A stretch of DNA of 64,000 bases from Pseudomonas knackmussii B13 (GTDB lineage Bacteria > Pseudomonadota > Gammaproteobacteria > Pseudomonadales > Pseudomonadaceae): the NCBI RefSeq assembly GCF_000689415.1, contig NZ_HG322950.1, positions 2,115,501-2,179,500 on the forward strand. Direction: 5' to 3'. The notes under the pieces are model-generated. The model made no database searches and was not told the origin of the DNA. It saw only the letters and a list, made by a program, of their open reading frames with translations. Shown piece after piece: positions 1 to 9,429 of the stretch (the stretch's first letter is position 1; the number at the start of each line of letters is the position of its first letter). The position numbers and the translations under genes are program-made.

Positions 1-73
1 GCGGACAGCGCGACGGGCCGGGAACTCGGGCAATGTACGCCGTCGCGAAAAAGCCATCGAAGAGGGGGCAGGG

Positions 74-1171
74 GTGTCGTTGATCAACAAGCTGACGCGG
101 TCGCTCGACCCGCTGCAGGGAGTACCGGACTCCATCCGCCAGGAGTTCGTGCTCTGGTATCGCCAGGCCAAGGCCCCACAGATCCGCTACGTCGCCTTCC
201 TGACGTTGTCGCTGTACTTCGTTTACATCTTCATGGAGTACAACATCGCCACCACGCACCGCGAGCTGCGCCTGCTCGCCCATGGCGTGCTGGTCCCCGC
301 CGCACTGCTTGCCGTCGGCCTGATGAGCAACGAGCCCCGGTACTACCGGCCAATGCGCGCCTTGCTGATGAGCGCGCCGATCGGCGCCGTGGCGGCCAAC
401 CTCTACCTCAACCACGACCAGCCGGACTTCGCCGCCTACGCGCCGGAGATGTACCTCAACCTGATGTGGACCTTCTCCGTCTCCGGGTTGACCCTGCGCC
501 AGGCGACATTCACTGCATCCACCTCGGCCGCGCTCATGCTGATCGTCACCCTGGAGAGTTCTCTGCAGCCCGGCGTGCAGTGCCTGAACCTGCTGTGGAT
601 CCTCGCTTCCTACTCCTTCGGCATGCTCAGCGCCTTCCTCCTGGAGCGCGCGCACAAGACCATGTTCCTGCACCAGAACCGCCTGGCCCTGAGCGCCAGC
701 GTCGACGGCCTCACCGGGATATGGAACCGCGCGCGCATCGACCAGTTCTTCGCCGACGAAGTCGCCCGCGCCCAGCGCTACGGCACGCCGTTCTCGGTGA
801 TCCTGATGGACATCGACCACTTCAAGAGCGTCAACGACACCCACGGCCACACGGTCGGCGACAGCGTGCTCTGCCAGTTCGCCCGGCTGCTGCGCGAGAA
901 CGTGCGCAGCACCGACCGGGTAGGGCGCCTGGGCGGCGAGGAGTTCCTGGTCGTGCTGCCAGGCACCGATCACCGTCACGCCCAGGCCGCCGCGCGCGCC
1001 CTGCGCCAGCGCATCAACGGCTTCGACTTCCACACCGTGCGGCGCAAGACCGCCAGCTTCGGCGTCACCCAGTACTGCGGCGACGACAGCGCAAGCGCCA
1101 TGCTCGAGCGTGTCGACCGCGCGCTCTACCGCGCCAAGCAGAACGGCCGCGACCGCATCGAAGTGCTCTGA
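74..1171 (+). CDS. Membrane-bound diguanylate cyclase (GGDEF)
   Basis: Makes cyclic-di-GMP from two GTP and so probably influences the choice between motility and biofilm. The first ~195 residues contain several hydrophobic segments (about five or six membrane spans) with no recognisable ligand domain. The C-terminal ~160 residues are a GGDEF domain with an intact active-site GGEEF near residue 286. An RSTD inhibitory I-site lies five residues before it, so product feedback is expected. No EAL domain follows. The start is GTG; about 70 bases upstream are visible, without a clear promoter. The catalytic call is strong; the sensed signal is unknown. Confidence 0.93.
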   Translation: MSLINKLTRSLDPLQGVPDSIRQEFVLWYRQAKAPQIRYVAFLTLSLYFVYIFMEYNIATTHRELRLLAHGVLVPAALLAVGLMSNEPRYYRPMRALLMSAPIGAVAANLYLNHDQPDFAAYAPEMYLNLMWTFSVSGLTLRQATFTASTSAALMLIVTLESSLQPGVQCLNLLWILASYSFGMLSAFLLERAHKTMFLHQNRLALSASVDGLTGIWNRARIDQFFADEVARAQRYGTPFSVILMDIDHFKSVNDTHGHTVGDSVLCQFARLLRENVRSTDRVGRLGGEEFLVVLPGTDHRHAQAAARALRQRINGFDFHTVRRKTASFGVTQYCGDDSASAMLERVDRALYRAKQNGRDRIEVL

Positions 1172-1407
1172 GGCCGCCCGCCGACCCGCTACCGCCCATC
1201 GCGCATCGCCCGGCGCGACTGAACTCCATTCCTAAATGGCAGGTCTGTCTCCGGTCGACCCAGTGGGTGGATCGCCTGGCCGTTCGCCACCCGGAGGACC
1301 GGACGCCCGCCATTCGCCCTGACCGCGCTGCCCCAGCAGCCATTCGCCTGGACGACTTCCATCGCGCCCGCCCGCGGGTTTCGTTCATCGCCATGTGAAG
1401 ATTGCCC

Positions 1408-2073
1408 ATGACCCAATCCCTCCCTCTCACCGCTGCAACCCCACGCCGCCCCCGCGCCCTCGGCGCCTGCCTGCTCGGCGGCCTGTTCGCCATGGCCGCG
1501 ACGGCCCAGGCCGAGGAGCCCGCCGGCGGCCCGCGCTGGGTCAGCGACAGCCTGACCACCTACGTGCGCAGCGGCCCCACCGATGGCTACCGCATCGTCG
1601 GCACCCTGGTCTCGGGGCAGAAGGTCGAGCTGCTACGCACCCAGGGCGACTACAGCCAGGTGCGCAGCGAGAGCGGCAACAGCGTCTGGATCGCCAGCCG
1701 CGACCTGCAGGACAAGCCCGGCCAGGCCGAGCGCCTGCCCGACCTGGAAAAACAGGTGGCCGAGCTGACCGCCCAGCTCAACGGCATCAACGACAGCTGG
1801 AAGAGCCGCGTGCAGGGCATGCAGGAAACCCTCGACACCCGCAAGAAACTCATCGACGAACTGCAGGCCGCGCGCAGCAGCCTCGACAGCGAACTCAGCC
1901 AGGCCCGCTCCGACCTGCGCGCCGCCCAGGCGCAACTGGGCAACGAGAACAAACAGGTGCTGATGCGCTACATGGCCTACGGCGGCGGCATCGCCGGCGC
2001 CGGCTTGTTCGTCGGCCTGCTCCTGCCGACCCTGCTGCGGGTCAAGCGCAAGCGCAGCGACGGCTGGGTCTGA
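1408..2073 (+). CDS. SH3-domain / coiled-coil membrane protein (TIGR04211/YgiM-like)
   Basis: Signal peptide ending near AQAEE, then a bacterial SH3 domain (about residues 35-100, with the typical YVRSGPTDGYRIVGTL pattern), a coiled coil rich in E, Q, L and R (about 105-185), one C-terminal membrane span and a short basic tail. This is the architecture of the conserved YgiM/TIGR04211 family, thought to sit in the periplasm anchored to the inner membrane; its molecular role is not settled. I place the start at the ATG behind GAAG rather than at a TTG two codons upstream. It stands alone and is followed by a clear terminator. Confidence 0.85.
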   Translation: MTQSLPLTAATPRRPRALGACLLGGLFAMAATAQAEEPAGGPRWVSDSLTTYVRSGPTDGYRIVGTLVSGQKVELLRTQGDYSQVRSESGNSVWIASRDLQDKPGQAERLPDLEKQVAELTAQLNGINDSWKSRVQGMQETLDTRKKLIDELQAARSSLDSELSQARSDLRAAQAQLGNENKQVLMRYMAYGGGIAGAGLFVGLLLPTLLRVKRKRSDGWV

Positions 2074-2094
2074 CCCGCCCGCGCACTGCCACAA

Positions 2095-2116
2095 GGCCGC
2101 CTTCGGGCGGCTTTTT
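2095..2116 (+). terminator. Rho-independent terminator
   Basis: GCCGCC-TTC-GGGCGGC stem followed by a T run, 20 bases after the SH3-protein stop codon. Confidence 0.88.
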
Positions 2117-2216
2117 CATGTCCGGGGAAGGATATTTGCGGCGATTAATCCGCCGCGATGTGCGCGGCGGTCGCTCGCAACACGCCCCACGCTGCCGCTG
2201 CAGGCCGCGCGCGGCG

Positions 2217-2248
2217 GCTGATGATCGGCGCTTAGAGCGATCATCAGC
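2217..2248. promoter_or_regulatory. Perfect 11-bp inverted repeat upstream of the fimbrial operon
   Basis: GCTGATGATCG and CGATCATCAGC are exact reverse complements separated by 10 bases, about 120 bases before the fimbrial subunit start. There is no T run, so it looks more like an operator or a leader hairpin than a terminator. The CadC-like regulator at the far end of the locus is a candidate ligand (inference). Confidence 0.5.
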
Positions 2249-2366
2249 AAAAGAAGAGAATTAAGGATTCGCTCCGCCGTTCGCCGGCAGACAGGCTTCG
2301 TCGCGGCTGCACCGAGTGCTTCGGTCGCCACTGCCTTCTGCACGACAAACAAAAGGAGAATCCCCA

Positions 2367-2936
2367 ATGAAAGTGAAAGGTTGTGTACGCCGTGGCCTCG
2401 CCACGTCCGTATTGCCGCTGGCGGCGCTGTTGTCCGCCACGAGCGCCCATGCCGTCGACGGCACCGTGACCATCACCGGGTCCATTACCGATGCTTCCTG
2501 CACCATCGATATCGACGGCGGCACCGGTGGCGACTACACCCTGGCCTTGCCGGTGGTGGGTATCAGTTCCTTCAAGTCGGTGGGCAACTCCGCCGGCGCC
2601 ACCCAGTTCAACTTCAACCTGAGCGAGTGCACCGGTACCGACACCGCACCGACCAAGGTGCGCGCCCACTTCGAAGCCATCAACGTCGACGTCAGCACCG
2701 GCAACCTGCTCAACATGGCCATGATCAACGGCGCCAGTGGCATCGAAGTACAGATCGCCAACGCCGATGGCCAGCCGATCGACCTCCGCGACAACAAGAA
2801 CAACAACTACGCGGACATCGATGCCGAGAACGGCAGCGCGACCATGTCCTACGTCGCCCAGTACGTCTCCGTCGATCCGGCCGTGACGGCCGGTACCGTC
2901 AACGCTCAGCTGATGTATTCGCTGGAATACCTCTGA
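2367..2936 (+). CDS. Fimbrial major subunit
   Basis: A secreted pilin of 189 residues: signal peptide ending SAHA, then a beta-rich domain starting VDGTVTITGSITDASC with the conserved early cysteine and a second Cys (LSEC) forming the usual pilin disulfide. The C-terminus ends in alternating hydrophobic residues with a penultimate aromatic (YSLEYL), the donor/chaperone-binding strand pattern of chaperone-usher pilins. The start is the ATG behind AAAAGGAG rather than an upstream in-frame codon. First gene of a four-gene operon (subunit, chaperone, usher, adhesin), so probably the major shaft subunit. Confidence 0.9.
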   Translation: MKVKGCVRRGLATSVLPLAALLSATSAHAVDGTVTITGSITDASCTIDIDGGTGGDYTLALPVVGISSFKSVGNSAGATQFNFNLSECTGTDTAPTKVRAHFEAINVDVSTGNLLNMAMINGASGIEVQIANADGQPIDLRDNKNNNYADIDAENGSATMSYVAQYVSVDPAVTAGTVNAQLMYSLEYL

Positions 2937-3004
2937 GTTCCCGGCGGGGAATGCCCGGGCAGCCGTTCGCGCAATCCCCGCGACCCCCTGACGGAGAGTC
3001 GGCC

Positions 3005-3748
3005 GTGCGTGCGGTACCCAAGTTCAGATCCTGCCTGTTACTGGCCCTGCTGTTGATGCAGGCGGCCGCGGCGCAGGCCAATGTCGTCATCGCCGGCACC
3101 CGCCAGGTGTTTCCCGGCAGCGAGCGCGAGATCACCGTGCAGCTGAGCAACCGGGGCAGCACGCCCTCGCTGGTGCAGGCCTGGATCGACGACGGCGACG
3201 AGAGGGCGACACCGTCCAGCTCGAAGGCGCCTTTCCTGGTGACGCCCGTGATGTCGCGCCTCGACCCGATGAAGGGCCAGGCGTTGCGCGTGCTGCTGAC
3301 CTCCGGGGGCTTGCCGCAAGACCGCGAATCGCTGTTCTGGCTGAACGTGCTGGATGTGCCTTCGCTGGATCGCAAGCGCGCCGGCGAGAACCACCTGCAG
3401 GTCGCCTTCCGCTCGCGCCTCAAGCTGCTCTACCGGCCCCAGGGGCTCGAAGGCAGCGCGGCGGCGGCGGCCGAGGGCCTGCGCTGGAAGCTGGTCGAGC
3501 GCGGCGACAAGCCGGTACTGCGGGCGAGCAATGCGAGTGCCTTTTACGTCTCCGTTTCCAGCGTAAGCGTGACGGCCAACGGCAGGAGCTTCACCAGCGA
3601 CGACTCGGCAACCATCGGGCCGCACGGCGAACTGGAACTCCCGCTGAAACCCACGGCCAGCGTGCCCCCTGGGGTGTCCGGCGTCGACTACGTCTGGGTG
3701 TCCGACTACGGCGCGGCGGTCAGGCAGTCCTCTTCCCTCGGCGACTGA
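3005..3748 (+). CDS. Periplasmic fimbrial chaperone (PapD-like)
   Basis: Holds pilin subunits in the periplasm and hands them to the usher. The 247-residue protein has a signal peptide (LLLMQAAAAQA) and a first Ig-like domain beginning VVIAGTRQVFPGSEREITVQLSN. The chaperone signature follows (ESLFWLNVLDVP), then a second domain. The GTG start at this point gives a proper signal peptide; the open frame extends far upstream only because it overlaps the pilin gene in another phase. It lies between the pilin and the usher, as expected. Confidence 0.9.
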   Translation: MRAVPKFRSCLLLALLLMQAAAAQANVVIAGTRQVFPGSEREITVQLSNRGSTPSLVQAWIDDGDERATPSSSKAPFLVTPVMSRLDPMKGQALRVLLTSGGLPQDRESLFWLNVLDVPSLDRKRAGENHLQVAFRSRLKLLYRPQGLEGSAAAAAEGLRWKLVERGDKPVLRASNASAFYVSVSSVSVTANGRSFTSDDSATIGPHGELELPLKPTASVPPGVSGVDYVWVSDYGAAVRQSSSLGD

Positions 3749-3786
3749 ACGCCGACTCTCGTTCGAAGCAGCGGAGCGCAAGCAAA

Positions 3787-6330
3787 ATGAAGGGTGATGG
3801 AAAATCGCCAGTCAGGTGGATGGCTTTGTCCATCGGGATCGCCGGCGGCTCCTGGGTGGGCTCCAGCGCAGTGGCGGACGGCGACGTGATCTTCGATCGC
3901 GGATTCCTCCGCGACGGCGGTCAGGCGCTCGACCTTGCCCGCTTCGAAGCCGCGCCCGTCCTGCCACCGGGCACCCAGCGCCTGGATACCTTCGTCAACC
4001 AGCGACCGGTCGGCCGCTTCGACGTGACCATCGAGGCCGAGAGCGAGCACGGCCCTGCACGAACCTGCTTCCGCCGCGACGACTTGCCGGCGCTGGGCCT
4101 CGACCTGCGCCGGCTGCCGGAGCAGGAGCGGGTGCAGCACTTGCTCGCCGCGGACTGCGTCGACCTGCGTCAACTCGACCCCAACATCGCGCTGGACGTG
4201 GATGTCTCCGCGCTCACGGCCCACCTGGCGATACCCCAGGCGTACATCGGCCGCCTGGTGCGCGGCATGGTCGATCCGCAGGACTGGGACGAAGGCATCA
4301 CGGCGGGCTTCGTCGGCTACAACGCCAGCGCCTTCCGCAACCAGCTCGACCAGACCGGCGGCCACGACCGCTACTACGCGAGCCTCAACGCCGGCCTCAA
4401 CGTCGCCGGCTGGCGCTTGCGCCACAACGGCACCTACAGCCGTGCCGAGCAGGGCAGCGAATACCAGGCCGGCAGCACCTACGCCCAGCACGACCTCACC
4501 GCGCTGAAGGCGCAAGGCACGCTCGGCGAGTACTTCACCCCCGGCGACCTCTTCGATGCCATGCCCTTCACCGGCGTGGCCCTGGCCAGCGACGAGCGCA
4601 TGCTGCCCGACTCCCAGCGCGGCTTCGCGCCGACGGTGCGCGGCAGCGCCGACACCAATGCGCAGGTGAGCATCCGCCAGGCCGGCAACCTGGTCTACCA
4701 GACCACGGTGGCGCCCGGCCCGTTCGTCATCGACGACCTGTACAACACCGGCTATGCCGGCGACCTCGAGGTGACCATCACCGAGGCCGACGGCCGCGAG
4801 AAGACCTTCACCGTGCCCTATGCCTCGGTGAGCCAACTGCTGCGCCCGGGCAACTCGCGCTTCAGCCTGGCCGCCGGCCGCTACCGCGACGACCAGCTCG
4901 ACGCTCCACCGGCCTTCGTGCAGGGCACCTACCGCTACGGGCTCTCCAATGACCTGACCCTGTACACCGGCAGCACCCTGGCCGAGAACTACCTCGCCGT
5001 ATTGGGCGGCGCGGCGCTCAATACTCGCTTCGGCGCCCTGGGCGCGGACGTCACCCGCTCCCAGGCCAGCGGGCTGCCGACGCAGGTCCAGGGCATCGAG
5101 CCGCGCATGCGTGGTCAGAGCTACCGGCTGACCTACAGCGAGCGCCTGGATGCCACCGGCACCAACCTCGCCATCGCCGCCTACCGCTTTTCCAGCGAGG
5201 GCTACCTGAGCATGGCCAACTTCGCGGCGCTCAAGGGCAGCGACTTCCCCACGCTGTACCGCGAACGCAACCGCATCCAGCTCGACCTCGACCAGCCGCT
5301 GGGCGACTCGCTGAGCCTCTTCGTCAACGGCATGCGGCAGAACTACTGGGACCGCAGCGGCACCGACACCACCTACCAGGCCGGCATCGGCAAGACCTTC
5401 GGCTGGGGCGCGCTCAGCTTCAGCGCCAGCCGCACCCGGCAGGGCGGCGGCAACCGGCGCGACGATGAGCAGACCCAGTACCTGGCGACCCTGAGCGTGC
5501 CGCTGAGCTTTGGCGAACGCCTGACCGGCGCCTACCTGCGCACCAGCGCCGCCTACACCGACAGCCGCGACCGCTCGCTGCAGACCAGCCTGAGCGGCAG
5601 CGCCGGCGAGACCGGCCAGTTCGGCTACAGCCTCTACCAGAGCAGCAACCGCGACGAAGGGCAGCGCGGTGAAACCCGTGGCGGCAGCCTGCAGTACACC
5701 ACCTCGCCGGTCGCGCTCGGCTTCAGCGCCAGCAGCGGCGAGGGCTACAGCCAATACACCGCCTCGGCGCGCGGAACCGTCCTGGGCTACGGCGATGGCG
5801 TGTTGTTCAGCGCGGGCCAGGGCGAAACCATGGGCGTGATCGAGGCTGCGGGCGGCAAGGGCGCACGGGTGGGCAGCGGGCACAACAGCCATCTCGACGG
5901 GCAGGGCAAGGCGCTGGTCACCGGCCTGTCGCCCTATCGCCGCAACGAAGTGCTGATCGACCCCAAGGGCGCCTCCGACGACGTGGAATTCAAGGTCAGC
6001 TCCCAGGTGGTCACGCCGCGGCAGGGCGCGGTGGTCAAGCTGGACTACCCGACCACCATCGGCCGCGCGCTGCTCCTGCAGGTCAGCGGCGAAGACGGCG
6101 GCAGCCCTCCCTTCGGCGCCGAAGTGCTGAGCGCGGCCGGCGAATCGCTCGGCATGATCGGCCAGGCCGGCCTGGCGTTGCTGCGCATCGGCGACGACCC
6201 CGGCCCGCTGCAGGTGCGCTGGGGCGGGGAAGCCGGCCAGTCGTGCCGGCTGGTCATGGGTGAGCCCATCGCCACCGACAGCCCCGGTGACATGCCGCGC
6301 CGCTCGGCGCGCTGCCTGGCTGGCGCCTGA
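3787..6330 (+). CDS. Outer-membrane fimbrial usher (FimD/PapC family)
   Basis: A 24-stranded outer-membrane pore that assembles and exports the fimbria. The 847 residues match the usual usher length. It has an N-terminal signal, an N-domain (FDRGFLRDGGQALDLARFE), the central barrel with plug (AQVSIRQAGNLVYQTTVAPGPF, a typical usher stretch), and C-terminal domains carrying a cysteine (GQSCRLV). It starts 38 bases after the chaperone stop. The reverse strand has a long open frame here (3706-5892), an artefact of GC-rich codon use. Confidence 0.95.
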   Translation: MKGDGKSPVRWMALSIGIAGGSWVGSSAVADGDVIFDRGFLRDGGQALDLARFEAAPVLPPGTQRLDTFVNQRPVGRFDVTIEAESEHGPARTCFRRDDLPALGLDLRRLPEQERVQHLLAADCVDLRQLDPNIALDVDVSALTAHLAIPQAYIGRLVRGMVDPQDWDEGITAGFVGYNASAFRNQLDQTGGHDRYYASLNAGLNVAGWRLRHNGTYSRAEQGSEYQAGSTYAQHDLTALKAQGTLGEYFTPGDLFDAMPFTGVALASDERMLPDSQRGFAPTVRGSADTNAQVSIRQAGNLVYQTTVAPGPFVIDDLYNTGYAGDLEVTITEADGREKTFTVPYASVSQLLRPGNSRFSLAAGRYRDDQLDAPPAFVQGTYRYGLSNDLTLYTGSTLAENYLAVLGGAALNTRFGALGADVTRSQASGLPTQVQGIEPRMRGQSYRLTYSERLDATGTNLAIAAYRFSSEGYLSMANFAALKGSDFPTLYRERNRIQLDLDQPLGDSLSLFVNGMRQNYWDRSGTDTTYQAGIGKTFGWGALSFSASRTRQGGGNRRDDEQTQYLATLSVPLSFGERLTGAYLRTSAAYTDSRDRSLQTSLSGSAGETGQFGYSLYQSSNRDEGQRGETRGGSLQYTTSPVALGFSASSGEGYSQYTASARGTVLGYGDGVLFSAGQGETMGVIEAAGGKGARVGSGHNSHLDGQGKALVTGLSPYRRNEVLIDPKGASDDVEFKVSSQVVTPRQGAVVKLDYPTTIGRALLLQVSGEDGGSPPFGAEVLSAAGESLGMIGQAGLALLRIGDDPGPLQVRWGGEAGQSCRLVMGEPIATDSPGDMPRRSARCLAGA

Positions 6331-6392
6331 GCGCCCTTCATCGGCCGGGCGAGCGGCCCGGCTGCCATTTCCATCAATCGGAGTCTGTACAC

Positions 6393-7367
6393 GTGAAGCG
6401 CAACAAGACCCGTCTCGCCTCGCTCGCCCTGCTGGGTGCGGCGAGCCTCCACGCCGAGGGGCTGATCGCCTGCACCAGCAAGGTGACGACGACCGTCAGC
6501 TATCCTTCGCCGCTGCTGATATCGGTGGACTTTCCCCTGGGGTCGGTGCTGGGTACCGCGCAATCGGTCACTACCATCGACTGCACGGGCGATACGAAGA
6601 ACTACGAGCTGCGCCGGTCCAGATCCAACGCTGCCTACGGCATGAGCGATGTCGAGGGCGTCGTCCAGTCCGGCTTCATAGCGGTAGGAGTGCGCTGGAC
6701 CAACTACAACTCCGCAACGGGTGAAACGACCCTGATGACCCGTACGCCTATGCACGACGGCTCGGGGCCGAAGCTTCAGCTGGCAAAAGGCGTGACCACG
6801 CTCACCGACACCTGGGAGCTCATCAAGATCGGTTCCGGCAATCTGCCGGCACCGGGCACCTTCAACATGCGGCCGGTAGCCATGGACAAGGTGAACAAGG
6901 GCACTACCACCGTCGTCATGTCCGACCTGCTGACTTACCAATTCGAGTCCGTCGAGTTCGTCGTACCCAGCTGCCAGGCCCCGGGCGACCTTACCGTCGA
7001 CATGGGCCAGAAGCGCAACACGGACTTCTCCGGCGTCGGCAGCACTACAGCGGCCAAGCCCATCGACATCGCGCTGCAGTGCGAGCAGAACGCGAACGTC
7101 TTCATCACGCTCTCCGGCGACATCGACAGTTCGCAACCCGGCACGCTCAAACTGTCCCCAGCCGGGCAGACGGCCTCCGGGGTGGGCGTGCAGATTCTCG
7201 ACGAATCCGGCGAGCCGGTGGCCTTCAATACCAAGCTGTCCCATGGCCAGACCTCCGAGGCAGGCCCCTACACCCTGAAATACCAGGCGCGCTACATCCA
7301 GACCGCGAAGACCATCGTCGCCGGCCAGGCCAACGCCGCGCTCACCTACACCCTCAAGTACAACTGA
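6393..7367 (+). CDS. Fimbrial tip adhesin / two-domain minor pilin
   Basis: Last gene of the fimbrial operon, GTG start behind CGGAG. At 324 residues it is about twice pilin length. After a signal peptide comes a unique N-terminal domain with cysteines (IACTS, TIDCTG), probably receptor-binding. From about residue 190 it has a standard pilin domain (FVVPSCQAPGDLTVDMGQ, ending ALTYTLKYN). That two-domain plan is typical of FimH-type tip adhesins. The ligand cannot be predicted. Its stop lies 17 bases from the stop of the convergent regulator operon. Confidence 0.82.
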   Translation: MKRNKTRLASLALLGAASLHAEGLIACTSKVTTTVSYPSPLLISVDFPLGSVLGTAQSVTTIDCTGDTKNYELRRSRSNAAYGMSDVEGVVQSGFIAVGVRWTNYNSATGETTLMTRTPMHDGSGPKLQLAKGVTTLTDTWELIKIGSGNLPAPGTFNMRPVAMDKVNKGTTTVVMSDLLTYQFESVEFVVPSCQAPGDLTVDMGQKRNTDFSGVGSTTAAKPIDIALQCEQNANVFITLSGDIDSSQPGTLKLSPAGQTASGVGVQILDESGEPVAFNTKLSHGQTSEAGPYTLKYQARYIQTAKTIVAGQANAALTYTLKYN

Positions 7368-7384
7368 GCCCGGCGTCGAGCGCC

Positions 7385-7867
7385 TCAGGCATCGGCAGCG
7401 CGGATCAGGCAGACATTGCGCGGGCTCAGTTCCGAACCGCTGGCCAGGGTGCCTGCCGCCAGATCGAAGAGCTTCACGTCGTACTGCGCCCCGGTTTCCA
7501 GCGCCGGGTGCACATAGCGCCGGACCAGGTCGTCCGGCGCGTCGTCGGCGAAGGAACGCGAGGCGCTCAGCGTGACGAGCCGGGCCTCGCCGTCGACCAC
7601 CTCGCTGCGCACTTCCGCCGTGCGGTTCACGTGGTAATGCCTGCCGTCGCCAACGTCGAAGTCCCCCACGAAACGCATCAGCGCCCGGCCTTGCCGCTTC
7701 GGGCTGTAGGTCATCGAACCGTGGTAGTGAATGGCTCCGCGCGAGGAGCGCGCAAAGAGCTCGCTTTCCCCACTGCAGATACTCGGCTGTGCGGCGGTCA
7801 GCTGGTGCAGAGCCCAGGGCGCGAGCAGCAACAGGCCGGCAGCGGCGACGTAGAGCGTGCGCTTCAT
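7385..7867 (-). CDS. FidL-like membrane protein
   Basis: A 160-residue protein with one N-terminal membrane segment (LYVAAAGLLLLAPWAL) and a periplasmic domain with two cysteines (SICSG near the N-terminus, RNVCLI near the C-terminus). It resembles FidL-like proteins, which are encoded beside CadC-type regulators and are thought to modulate them from the periplasm, as ToxS does for ToxR; the assignment rests on pattern and context. Its start overlaps the regulator's stop (ATGA), so the two are translationally coupled. Confidence 0.6.
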   Translation of the reverse strand: MKRTLYVAAAGLLLLAPWALHQLTAAQPSICSGESELFARSSRGAIHYHGSMTYSPKRQGRALMRFVGDFDVGDGRHYHVNRTAEVRSEVVDGEARLVTLSASRSFADDAPDDLVRRYVHPALETGAQYDVKLFDLAAGTLASGSELSPRNVCLIRAADA

Positions 7868-8667
7868 GAGTGGGGATCTTGCAGGATGACGTAGGCGCTG
7901 CAGTCCGGCGCCTTCGCTTCGAGGCGGTCCTGGCAGAGGAAGAAGCTGAACTCGTCGTCCGAATCGCCCCGATTGACATAGACGAAGGACTTGTCGGCAG
8001 CAAGCTGCGGCGGGTGGTCGGCGAACGCCTTCAATGCCTGCTCGATGCGCCTTGAGGAGGGCGCGGCCGCAAGCTGGGCGAAGAAGTGTCGCTCGCCGAT
8101 ATCCGCCAGGTACTCGTAGGCCACGCGATGCGCGGTTTCGGTAGCCAGGGGGCTGGCCCGCGAATGGGCGAACCACAGCACGACCGCCAGGTTGGCCAGC
8201 GCCCCGGCAGCCAAGGCCAGTACCCATCCGCGCAGATTGTGGCGCTTGATCGCGGCGATGGGCGCGCGTGCAACAGCGAGCTTATCCAGCACCGGCGGGG
8301 CATCGAGCGCGGAGAGGGTCGGCTGCTCCGCCAGTCCGTCGAGGACCCGGGCCTGGATGCGGTAGCCCAGGTTAGGCACGGTGCGAATCACCTTGTGGCC
8401 GTCCTCGGCGCCGAAGGCCTGGCGCACGTTGAACACCGCATTGCTCAGGCTGCCGGCGGCAACCGGCCGGCCGTGCCAGGCATGGCTGGTCAGCTCGTCA
8501 CGGCTGACCGGCGTGCCGGGCGCCATCAGCAGCCGCTGCAGCAAGCGGTACTCGGGCTTGCTCAGGTTGCAGGAAAACGCCGCGCCGTCGCGGCGCGAGC
8601 CGCGAAGCAGACGCTCGACCGGGTCCAGCGAGCAGTCCCAGAGGTCGATGGCAACGAAACGGATCAT
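7864..8667 (-). CDS. Membrane-bound winged-helix regulator (CadC/ToxR-like)
   Basis: The N-terminal ~100 residues form an OmpR/PhoB-type winged helix (LSKPEYRLLQRLL..PVSRDELTSHAW..LSNAVFNVRQAFG..VIRTVPNLGYRI). A single membrane span follows near residue 150 (LRGWVLALAAGALANLAVVLWF), then a periplasmic domain of ~100 residues with two Cys (FFLCQD, DCSAY). This one-component design binds DNA directly from the membrane. Coupled to the FidL-like gene and convergent with the fimbrial operon, it is the obvious candidate regulator of those fimbriae. Confidence 0.85.
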   Translation of the reverse strand: MIRFVAIDLWDCSLDPVERLLRGSRRDGAAFSCNLSKPEYRLLQRLLMAPGTPVSRDELTSHAWHGRPVAAGSLSNAVFNVRQAFGAEDGHKVIRTVPNLGYRIQARVLDGLAEQPTLSALDAPPVLDKLAVARAPIAAIKRHNLRGWVLALAAGALANLAVVLWFAHSRASPLATETAHRVAYEYLADIGERHFFAQLAAAPSSRRIEQALKAFADHPPQLAADKSFVYVNRGDSDDEFSFFLCQDRLEAKAPDCSAYVILQDPHS

Positions 8668-9429
8668 CGGATCACCTCGCGCGTGAAAGTGAGGGCACGC
8701 CGCGCCCGGCAGCCGGCAGCGGCTGTCGATTGCCGGCGGCAGCCGGTTCCAGGGCGGAGGGTGTCCCGGGCAGGCGTCGATCCGACGCGGTGCCGGCGAG
8801 GCGAGTACGAGGGAAGCGGAGAGCGGAAGGGGAGCAAGGTCATCGGTAGCGGTGCTTATTGTCGTGGGGCAAACCCAGGCGCCCGAACCGGGCCGCCCGG
8901 CGGCGCTCTCGCGGCTGTGGCGCGGGAGCGAAAATGCCCTGGGGTTAAAATCAAGTCGTTGATTTTAATGCGTTATTTTTCAGATTTAAGGATGCGCCTT
9001 GTAGGCCGATTCCGAACCTGAGGCTTAGTAGTGATACCTCGGACAGCCAGGCCCGGATCGGCGTATCCGTGCCGACTCCCCCACGATCAACTCCGGCTGG
9101 CAGCGCTTCGATAAGGCCAGAGCACCCAGCGACAGGCAGAAACGAAAAGCCTGGCGTTATCAGATGGGGTCTAAATATGCGGGAAAAGTCTTACAGCATT
9201 CGGAAAAGTTTTCCGTTGTATTCCAGGTATTTAACGCCGGGCGAGTAATGGCGCAGTGCACAGAAGCCGCAGAACTTGCGCTTAGTCAATGAATTATTCG
9301 CAGGGTGCTTGTTAGCCTGCTCGCCTTCAAAAATTTAAAGGCTGCCGTTCGGGAGAGCGGCGGCAATTGCCGAGGGTGAATCTATCCAGGCAACTAGCCG
9401 ATTCTCAGTAAAAATATAGGAATGTTGAT
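8668..9429. other. Gene-free 760-bp region with AT-rich palindromes
   Basis: No convincing gene. The right part is clearly AT-richer than its surroundings. It holds a perfect 10-bp hairpin (TTAAAATCAA-GTCG-TTGATTTTAA, 8945-8968) and an odd palindrome GGAAAAGTTTTCC (9202-9214). It should contain the promoters of the divergent regulator and RidA genes. The RidA leader looks long. Open frames here on the plus strand lack start signals and protein-like composition. Confidence 0.5.

Noticed and set aside
3706..5892. A 728-codon minus-strand open frame over the usher
   Set aside because: Antisense artefact; the plus-strand usher is clear.
8086..9021. Plus-strand open frame over the CadC-like regulator and its upstream region
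   Set aside because: It is mostly antisense to the regulator, lacks a ribosome site and has no recognisable domain.
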